DNA from: Phallusia fumigata
Taxonomy: Eukaryota > Chordata > Ascidiacea > Phlebobranchia > Ascidiidae
DNA length: 30,393 bases
Reading direction: 5' to 3'
NCBI GenBank assembly: GCA_008931825.1
Contig: QXVZ01007205.1
Coordinates: 1-30,393, forward strand
Position numbers and translations under genes: made by a program. The notes under the pieces were generated by a model that was given only the letters and a program-made list of their open reading frames with translations, was not told where the DNA came from and did no database searches. Positions 9,413-17,707 of the stretch are shown one piece after another (the first letter of the stretch is position 1; each line of letters opens with the position of its first letter).

Positions 9413-11784
9413 ATGGATTTGATAAAAAAGATGTCATCAATGCAACGATACCAACATGTTCTTGTATTCTTGTTCGTTATCTGTGTTTGTCTGGTTATGT
9501 TTGCAAGTTACATTACTGAACAGTATTGGGTGTTTTTTACAATTAATCCAGTTGCTAAACATATCCACTCAAACAAATGTACTAAACAAAATGGATGTAC
9601 AACCACAACACCTATAAATGAAAATGCTAATGAAAGTTTAGACAAAGAAAACATCCAGATTTCACCATTTAAGGTAAGCACAGGTATGAAATAAATGACC
9701 AGACATTCAAGTTTGGATTTGTTTGACCGATTGCGGGAGTGAGGTTGCTGAAAGGAATCCAGTATGCTCAGGAGCAATACCACAATTGGTTTGAGGAACA
9801 TTAGTTGAAACAAGATAATTTATGGTCAATTTTTGTTTTCTTCTTGCAAGACATTTTTTGGTGCTTGACCCAAATAATTCAACAAAATTAAGTAAATATT
9901 TTTGTGGTTTGTTGGGTAATATTGAACATTCTGGTAAAAAATAAAGTATGTCAAATAACCTTTGTTCTTGAACTAGTAACTTAATTACATATAATGACTA
10001 ACAAGCATAAGCATTGTATGTACATTGCAAAACCTAATTTATAAAGAATATCAACTGTAAGAAACCATTGTCCGTTTTTATGATGATCAGCTGTTTGTTT
10101 TTTTGTAGTCCATTCTTTTATGGAACAAAGTGCCTTGGTTTTCTAAAACAAATGCGGGAGATGCAGATGTTTGTGGAAATTGCTCAATCATAACAGATAG
10201 AAATAAGGTTTCTTGTTTGTGCTTTGTGACTTTAGTTTGTATTATAATGGTAGAGTACGAAGATACCATAAACTTGTTGCATGCTATGGCCAAAATTCCA
10301 ATATCCATCTGGGTTTTGTTCATAACAGATCAATGAACAGCATACAGGGGCTGTGCTAGTCGAATGGCAGTCTAATCCTCAAAGTCAACCAAACAGCAAA
10401 CAAAGGTAAAAAAAGATTTTTGTCACATTTGCATTTTTAGATTGTTTTGAAAAATATTTCAATGAAATATTTTGGAATAATAAAATAAACTTTTTACCAT
10501 TTGGAATCTGAAGAGTCTAGAGTGATTGCAATTTAGGGGATTACACCAACTTTATGTATGGTGGGGTATGGAAGGACCATCTCTAACAAAAAAAGGCAAT
10601 CCAGAATGGTTGAAGCTGTATGGCAACAACTATTTTAATGCCACACTCACTTTCAGGTATGTTGCATTGTACACGCTGTCCTACGGTTGTGGACGCTTGG
10701 TCATGCGAAATTGGATTGTAGATAGCGCCCAATCCCACTCACAAAAACTATATGCTGTTTATGTACGTTTTTACCAGTCGTCATTGGTAGGAAAAAAGCA
10801 TTTTTGTACGTATTGACAACCTGCCCCTCTCGCTGCTTTGACTCTAATGGTGTAGGGAAACTTCATATGTTTGCGACATAACACACTATAGTTCCCAGAA
10901 CAAATCTTAAGCATGCAGAAGCATATTTTGATATTCTTTAAGTGTTAATTTTTATCAAATTATTCAGTAAAAACGGGCTGAATTGGTTGTGTTTATTCAT
11001 GTATAGGCGCGACTCCACCTTTTACAACCCGGTTTGGATCTGGTTTGGCAACATCAGCATCGCTAACCTGGTAAAAACCGGCTTTGGCGGTCTTGAAAAC
11101 AATCTCAGCAAACTATTGCAACGAAAAAGCAAAACCGCGGCGTGGATGGTCAGCAACTGCAAGTTGGGGTCAAATGCGAAAAAGAGAATTACGTTTTCGC
11201 AGGAGCTCATCGACAACGGGTTAAAACTTGATCGTTTTGGCAAATGTTTTCCAAATGCGGGGACTGTTCCTCGTCGTTATGAGCCCGAGTTCTTTCGTTT
11301 TATTGAGCAGTACAAATTTTACATGTCTTTCGAGAACGCCGTTCACTGCACGGACTATATCACAGAGAAATTCCAAATCAACGCGTTGGCGGCTGGGGTT
11401 GTACCCGTCGTAATGGGAGCCAAGAAAGAAGATTACGAAGCAATCGCGCCGCCACATTCCTTTATACACGTTGACGACTACGCTTCAGCCAAAGATCTCG
11501 TGGAGTATATTAACTACCTGGATAAAAACCACACCGCATACGCTCAGTATTTGGCCTGGAGAACGATGGATCCGTACGAACTATTTCCGTACGGCAGGCA
11601 CGTTGGGTTTTGTGACCTGTGCCGAACGATGTTTGGTGTATCGCCTGATGATCGTAGACCTTTCAGCGAAATTTATAGGACACGGAACTCAAGTTATCCT
11701 GCGAACAGGCCTTTGAGGCAATACAACGTAAAATCTATATATGACTGGTGGTTCGCTTCACAATCTCCAGAATGTGTGGGCTGA
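9413..11784 (+). CDS. Alpha-1,3-fucosyltransferase (GT10), complete, 5 exons, 444 aa
   Basis: Exons 9413-9673, 10109-10207, 10329-10405, 10537-10656 and 11007-11784 total 1,335 nt and join in phase with no internal stop. The enzyme would transfer fucose from GDP-fucose to N-acetylglucosamine-containing glycans in the Golgi. A type II signal anchor lies at about residues 14-33 (HVLVFLFVICVCLVMF), followed by a polar stem. Exon 4 gives WWGMEGPS and NATLTFR, joined across the last intron to RDS, the GT10 motif N-x-T-x-T-x-R-x-D-S. Exon 5 gives FYMSFEN (290-296), YITEKF (303-308) and ALAAGVVPVVMGA, the GDP-fucose-binding core. A Cys-rich end (FCDLC, PECVG) is typical of the family. Exon 2 has a weak donor (AAG/GTTTCT). 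Exon 5 is visibly richer in G+C than exons 1-4. Acceptor specificity cannot be assigned. Confidence 0.95.
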
Positions 11785-12942
11785 CAACCAGTGACGTTCT
11801 GGGTGCGTATTAATTTTTGTGTTTAAACAATAGGATATTCGCAGAGCACAATTAGATAGTTTGACATTGGACATCAACAACGTTTCAATGGATTGGTTAT
11901 AAAACTAACATGTTTTGTGCTTGTTGGGAAAATGATTCGTGATTGATTGTAGACGAAAAAGAAACAACAGCTTCTATAGGCTGATATGTTGCATTGAAGC
12001 ACCATTAAACAGTCAGGCTGTGGACTTATGTGAAAAAACACGCACTGAAATAACGCCGTGGTTTTCCACGATTTCACAGCTATTGTTTAAATCTATTGCG
12101 GAGATATTGTATGGGTGTACGATTGATGGAATACACGATTGTCAAATGGGAACCTCGAGTAGATCTATTGAGTTTCTGCAGAGTTTGGCTTGTTCAGTTT
12201 TGTCGCTACAAAGTACGGGTCATTACTATTTCCTAAAAATTTATCCCATGACGAAACGTGGTGTCCTATGACAAAAAGGGAAGTGGCACCAAAAATTGCC
12301 CAGAATTTTACTTCATGTTTTTCAAAAAAAAAGATTTTGCATGCATGTTTGCTGTAGTAAATATGCTTCCATTTCAGGTTTTATTCAATTAGCTGTTGTA
12401 AAAAAGTTGCTGGATACGATGCTTATGTCGACAAGTTTGATACGCCGTGTAACTAATGAAAACTTTTTCAAAAAAATGTTTGTCCCAAAATAAATGTTTG
12501 CACTAAAAATATATGTCCACAAATACCTGTTTAATTGCCTACTTCCTAGACACCGCACTTATAGCATATTTAAAAACATCCTTCTAGATTTCAAGCTCGC
12601 AAACCAAAAATCTCGTTGCAGTATTGGAATTCCCAAATTTGCGCATTTATGGTACCCTAATATTTGTGACGCATCACCCTTTGCGGGTTAGAAGCTGTTT
12701 ACATTGGTTAATAATTGACGCCAATACATGTATGGGTGGTCCTGAAATTTCTCGTTAAACTTGGTTTGCAAACAAGCGTTTTTATCTGGTTTGCAAACAA
12801 CATGTCTGTTTCTTTTTTGAATTTTGTCTGGTGTGTATTTACCGCCTTAAATCGCTTATGCAAGTTCCAAAAAAGCCCAATCCGATAAGGGGGCATATCC
12901 ATGAACAGAATCACAAGGATTTGTTGAAACACATTGACGTAG
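11785..12942. other. Downstream of the fucosyltransferase, no gene seen
   Basis: About 1.2 kb after the stop codon. It should hold the 3' UTR; an AATAAA occurs near 12490. A stretch around 12585-12660 resembles part of the duplicated segment at 13220-13290 (TTTCAAGC.CG.AAA.CAAAAATCTCGTTG), so the region seems to be built of decayed repeats. No further coding exon is supported. Confidence 0.45.
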
Positions 12943-13140
12943 ATGGATATAAACAAATATGATGTAATCAATTTTACGATGCCAACATGTTCCTGTATCC
13001 AGACTTGTTACCAGTGTTTGTCTGGCGATGTATGCAAGTTACATGTTTGTCAGATGATGTATGAGAATGTTGGTTTTTTAAAATCAATCCAGTCGCTAAA
13101 CATATGCACTCAAACAAATACTGTAATTAAAATGGAAGAT
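12943..13140 (+). pseudogene. Broken copy of fucosyltransferase exon 1
   Basis: The stretch aligns at DNA level with 9413-9600, from the ATG onward. Shared blocks include CCAACATGTTC.TGTAT, GTGTTTGTCTGG, TGCAAGTTACAT, AATCCAGT.GCTAAACAT and CACTCAAACAAAT. The copy has net extra bases and no longer encodes the hydrophobic anchor: the membrane segment is replaced by a Cys-rich polar stretch. There is no matching exon 2-5 downstream on this strand. It is best read as a relic of a local duplication. Confidence 0.75.
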
Positions 13141-13870
13141 GTGTTGAACGGTGATTCAGAAAATGCTGCCCGTTCACTGCGTCGCGCAACAAAACGACAC
13201 CGTACATTAGCATATAGCAAACATTCCTGTAGTTTTCAAGCCCGTAAAACAAAAATCTCGTTGAAAAGCAAGAAATTGCGCATACTGATTATGGTGGATT
13301 TCTGTTTGCTTGGCGCAAATATCTGTGTCCGCACAACTCACTGTCCCCGTTTTATTTACTTTAATCCTCAGCAAACAACACACATGTTTGTTTTCTGAAT
13401 GGTGTTCAATGTATATTTACTGTCTGGACTTGATAAGTGCTTGACAAAAAAACAGTTCAAAGAAGTGGGCATGTTCNAGTCGCTAAACATATGCACTCAA
13501 ACAAATACCGTAATTAAAATGGAAGATGTGTTGAACGGTGATTCAGAAAATGCTGCTCGTTCACTGCGTCGCGCAACAAAACGACACCGTACATATGGCA
13601 TATCGCAAACATTCCTATAGTTTTCAAGCCCGTAAAACAAAAATCTCGTTGAAAAGCAAGAAATTGCGCATACTGATTATGGTGTATTTCTGTTTGCTTG
13701 GCGCAAATATCTGTGTCCGCACAACTCACTGTCCACGTTTTTTTCGGTTTACTTTAATCCTCAGCAAACAACACACATGTTTGTTTTCTGAATGGTGTTC
13801 AATGTATATTTACCGCCTGGACTTGATAAGTGCCTGACAAAAAAACCAGTTCAAAGAAGTAGGCATGTTC
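13091..13870. repeat. About 390-bp near-identical direct duplication split by N at 13477
   Basis: Copy 1 is 13091-13476 and copy 2 is 13478-13870. Both begin AGTCGCTAAACATATGCACT and both end in GGCATGTTC directly before an N (13477 and 13871). They differ by scattered substitutions and small indels (for example TTAGCATATAGC versus TATGGCATATCGC). That divergence and the N junctions fit two haplotypes placed in tandem by the assembler, though a true recent duplication cannot be excluded. Confidence 0.9.
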
Positions 13871-13871
13871 N

Positions 13872-14090
13872 CATGATAATATCTACCAGCTGTAAAAGTT
13901 TCATCCAAATCCACCAAACATTTCACCCCAAAAGTGCATAGAAAATGTGCAGGGAGTATTTTACCATTTTGGGGTCTATAGTGGGGTAACTCATGTCAAA
14001 AGTGCATGGACAAGCTGCAGAAGTAGAAAAAAACAACAACATGAAAACAATATGCATTCCTTTCCATGAAGGGGACCTATAATTATCTTA
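13872..14090. repeat. Dispersed repeat copy B
   Basis: Related to 7799-7955 in the oxidase intron, with the same ordered blocks (TACCAGCTGTAAAAG, CCACCAAACATTTCA, GGACAAGCTGCAG, ATGAAAACAATATG, GAAGGGGACCTATAAT) and an internal insertion or retained segment of about 70 bp. It begins immediately after the N at 13871, so its left boundary here may be an assembly join. Confidence 0.7.
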
Positions 14091-14342
14091 TTACCAACGG
14101 TTTGGAAATTTCCTAATGATCAAACATGTGACACAACGTATAATACTCTATATTGCTGGTGACCTGCGTATTGTGCGCGGGATGCATTACACGTTGCAAT
14201 TATGCAGCCACAAGCTCTGCAGTTGTGGTTTTGCCCCGTACTGCGTTTTTCGATATGGCATTCCACTGTCAGCAGTTGTACGGAAATTAGCTTCTGCTAC
14301 TATTTCACTCCGTCCTAGATTTTGTCAGCAAAAAATGCCACA

Positions 14343-14398
14343 TGTTGCACGGAGAGAAAGATAGCTACGATTGTTGCACGGAGAGAAAGATAGCTACG
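14343..14398. repeat. Two-copy 29-bp tandem duplication
   Basis: TGTTGCACGGAGAGAAAGAT followed by AGCTACG occurs at 14343 and again at 14372, a 29-bp period with almost no divergence. No function is evident. Confidence 0.85.
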
Positions 14399-14883
14399 CG
14401 TAAATATTGAGCGACTGTCGTGTTATCAACGGATGCACAAGTTTACACAAAAAAACGGTTAGATACGTAAAATTGTATCATCATGGAGCCAGGCACGTAT
14501 TTCACGGTAGAAAGTTTATGCTGTCTGATTGATGTTGATGGAAACACAGAGAAAACCGAAACCTCGTTAAACCAACGTATGAGCGATCCTTCGTCGTCTT
14601 AAAACGTACTTCTTAAAGCGTCGTAAAAGGAAAATAGTCGTTTGAGAAAAGCTGAAGATGTTGACTCTAGGTAACTCTGCTGCGATAAAGCCGGGTTTTG
14701 CGAAACGAAAAGAAGAAGGCTTACTTCGATTTTATGATAGGCATACTTTTTGCCTGATTAACTAACCATGTCAACAATACACGACGAGACAGGCCAGACG
14801 AAAGATAAAAACACGTATCGTGAAGACAACGACAACTTGCTGTCGCAGAGCTGTACAAGACGCAAAACAATGTATGTGGAGAC
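14399..14883. other. Possible downstream region of the second fucosyltransferase, no exon supported
   Basis: This is where the catalytic exons of the minus-strand fucosyltransferase-like gene would be expected. On that strand I find none of the GT10 motifs (W..MEGPS, N.T.TFRRDS, FYMSFEN, YITEKF). A 39-codon plus-strand frame begins at 14483 but has no other support. Confidence 0.4.
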
Positions 14884-14955
14884 TTGTCCCTCAGTAAACG
14901 CCCCTCGGTCCAGAAGCACAGCCCTAATCTTTTTTTGTAAAACTATACTCCAGTA

Positions 14956-15164
14956 CAGGAGTGCGTAACCTGCGGCCCGCGAATGAAATTTCTCCTGCCC
15001 GCAGAGATACGAAATTTAGATGCAACGCTTGACCGCCAAACGATTTTGGTACAGTACTTCTAACCGATTCAAACCCTTTTCTCATGGTACATAAAGGTGC
15101 GGCCAGCAGCCTATTCTTTTTAATTATATATGGCCCTTTAGTAATGAAAGTTGCACACCTCTAC
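14956..15164. mobile_element. hAT-like MITE with CAGGAGTGCGTAACCTGCGGCC-type ends
   Basis: The left end reads CAGGAGTGCGTAACCTGCGG followed by CCCGC. The right end, read on the other strand, is TAGAGGTGTGCAACTTTCAT with AAAGGGCC nearby. This is the ends-only layout of non-autonomous hAT elements whose termini read CAGGGGTGGGCAAACT..GGCCCGC. The element is old: I do not find a clean 8-bp target-site duplication, so the right border is approximate. It sits in the predicted intron between exon 3 and a candidate exon 4 of the minus-strand fucosyltransferase-like gene. Confidence 0.6.
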
Positions 15165-15413
15165 ATGAATTTCATATGTAATCTGAGAGAAGCGCTGCAA
15201 AGTACCTATGCTTTAAAACGAAATGTCGTTTGTACATGTATTACCCAGGCACAAACTGCACAGGAGATACCGAGTTGTCAAGCGGGAGTTATGCTTTTGG
15301 ACCCTTGTAAATAATGCTTTCCGGCAACTTACAATTATATTTCAAAAGAGGTGATATCAAGTTTTCAGGCTATAAGTGAAAGGAACCAGTAATAAATTTT
15401 ATTGATCGCTTAC

Positions 15414-17707
15414 CATTTGACGATCGCGAACAATTGGGCAGTTCCCACATTTTCCTGGATGCCCTGCTTGGCGACCTTTATACCAACCTCCTTTCGACCA
15501 GTACAGAATCACCTTTACGGAAAGCAAAAAGTCATCTGTTTTACAAAAACGCATGTTAAAATACATACACCCTCTTCCACGTAATCAAAAACAAATGTTT
15601 CTGCTTTATAAAATTGAGATACCAGAAGATGACAAAAATAAAACTTCGCACGGTTTGTAATTTTTGAATCTACAAAAAGTTTTTAGGGAATACGGTAGGT
15701 TAAATTTGTCGACCGAAATTCATAGCCATTCCGACAAAAAAATTCAAAATTTAAAGGCACGCATTTTCTGCGAGGTTATTTTTTCAATAGTGGCAGGCAC
15801 CGATTTTTGCGGTTAACTGATTCTTCATTATCTATCACAGATCATTTGGTGGCTGGTATGGCTATGCGATTTTATGACGCGTATTCACAACTAACACAAG
15901 GGTGCGAATTAGTTCTAACTGGTCAAGAAAGTTCGCTGATTTGATTGAAATGTAAAGTATGTCAAAACTCAAAGATAAAGCTTAATTGTTTTTGATTTAC
16001 ATGAGCAACCCACAAATGGTAAAAAACAGCATAATAGCCAAGTTTTTGCCCATTTTTCGAGTTGTATTGTTGAACGAACAAGTGATTCAATACTGCGTTG
16101 CTGAGGATGTTATTTATTTGCCCACAATATTGTATTTTCGGAAACAGGTACTCTCATTCTATTAATCCCACTTCTATCCTATGTTGGACACAATGATAAA
16201 GAAAACCAGAAAAAAATGACAACAATTTTAGAGACGCTGACTCACACCAAACACTAAACTATTCGCCATCTTCAAAAGTTTTGGCTGGCCACGTCACTGC
16301 ACCACCCGCTTGGTTATTAAATAATTGATATGAACGGTCGGTCTTGCCCTTGAGTAGCATTCTTTTTTTGGTAATCGCTAAATATTTACAAGCATCCGTA
16401 TTGTTATGTTGCGCAACCGTTTGCTAAGTTCCTGCTAAGCATGCTTTTAAAAGTGCCAGCAAACAATCGTATTAATGACGATAAGATAACAATCGCCTCA
16501 TTGTGACAGTTTACCGTCAAATTATGTGGAATAGTTACACTTGCTTTTTAAATTTAACCTTTAGGTTATAGTTTTTAAGAACAGTTCGGGACGTAATGTA
16601 CTTAGTCATCAAGCAGTTTATAGCTAATAGCTAAACGAAGGTAAGTCTGCTGTTGCTGCTGCAAACTATATATTTCACAAAACAGTAAACAGTAAACAAA
16701 TCCAAGGCTGATAATTAAATGGTCGGAAAGCATGCTCGGCAATTCACACCAAACACTGGCGTATTTCCAAGGGACATGGGACACGGGACACGGGACACAT
16801 GGTACTCTGTAGCAACAAAATATTTGAGTGCAGATAAGGCCCTTCAGTGTTCAGCCGCGTAACGTTAGTATACATATAGTGGGGCAATGATTTCCAACCT
16901 TGGGGGGCGACATCAAGAGATATTGCGTAAAATCGAAAAAAGGACTTACTAAGATATTATTTTTTGGGTGGATTGCTTTTAAAGTAAGCATATTTCCTGC
17001 GGTAAAACAGTAAAACTTGAGGGTGCATTAACACAAACTGTGAACTTTGCAGCTGGCCTATCCGTCTGTTAATATTTTTAAAATGGATCGCAAGCCTCGA
17101 GAAAAAACTTATCGGTCCAAAAGTTGGCCTCGGATTTTAAGCATGGCTTGCAGGAAGTCAACCGTGACGAAATAAAATAAACAAACCCGTTTACGACCAG
17201 CTTGTTTCAAACACAAAGGTTTCAAACAACTTAGATTTACCCAAGTCGTCGTCATCTCGGATTACCTTTTGTTTAGTTAGTGCCTACTCAGGCTACGTTA
17301 GCCACATTTTTTCAGACATCCCTGCGAAATCTGTCGGCTGTAACACAAACAATTCCTACCTTCTGTAACGGTCGTCTGGGCTTGGTCGAAATCGGAGCTG
17401 TGGAAGAGGTTGTGCAGACCCGCATGCGAGTACATGAACTGTTGGCTAGCCCTGTCCATTTTCTTTTCACGTACGTTGACTTTTCTGAAGGATAATTTTC
17501 GTAAATATTGCACGACGCCACATTGCATTCTGCTTCGAATTAAATTCACGTTTAGGTCCTCAAAATACAGCAGTTTAGTGAAGAATTATGTAGCATGGAA
17601 TCTTGAGTAACTTACCACTTACCTGTTAGATAGAAATAATACAATACAGAAATTGCCACTAAAAAGGCCAATGCCGCCAACAGCATTGGTTTAGACGATT
17701 TTGTCAT
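15414..17707 (-). CDS. Second fucosyltransferase-like gene, 5' exons only (partial or broken)
   Basis: Three exons join in phase on the minus strand: 17707-17623, 17484-17360 and 15512-15414. Exon 1 encodes a type II anchor (PMLLAALAFLVAISVLYYFY) and ends at a perfect donor (CAG/GTAAGT). Exon 2 is a Ser/Thr/Arg-rich stem. Exon 3 is exactly 99 nt with phase 0 at both ends, as is exon 2 of the intact gene: VILYWSKGGW aligns with SILLWNKVPW, and KCGNCPIVRDRQM with VCGNCSIITDRNK. This identifies a GT10 N-terminal catalytic segment. A candidate next exon (14928-14884, beginning IRAVLLDRG) is weak. No catalytic C-terminal exon is found to the left before the assembly gap at 13871 or beyond it. The gene may be truncated, or its 3' half may have been lost at an assembly join. 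Exon 3 is secure; exons 1 and 2 less so. Confidence 0.65.
15535..17340. other. Long intron of the second fucosyltransferase-like gene
   Basis: Mostly featureless AT-rich sequence. At 16775-16800 there is a short run of the 8-bp unit GGGACACG (about three to four copies). Near 16885 the words TGATTTCCAACCTTGGGGGGCG resemble the left end of a hAT-type MITE, but no matching right end was found. No extra exon is supported. Confidence 0.45.

Noticed and set aside
10208-10328. Read-through of fucosyltransferase exon 2 (VSCLCFVTLV...) as coding
   Set aside because: Splicing AAG/GTTTCT to the CAG at 10328 gives INEQHTGAVLVEW, restores phase with the next exon and matches the family layout. The read-through ends at a stop and contains no family motif.
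14483-14602. Small plus-strand frame of 39 codons
   Set aside because: No splice context, homology or composition supports it.
16885-17060. hAT MITE beginning TGATTTCCAACCTTGGGG
   Set aside because: The left end is suggestive, but I found no complementary right end or target duplication, so it is only mentioned in the intron entry.
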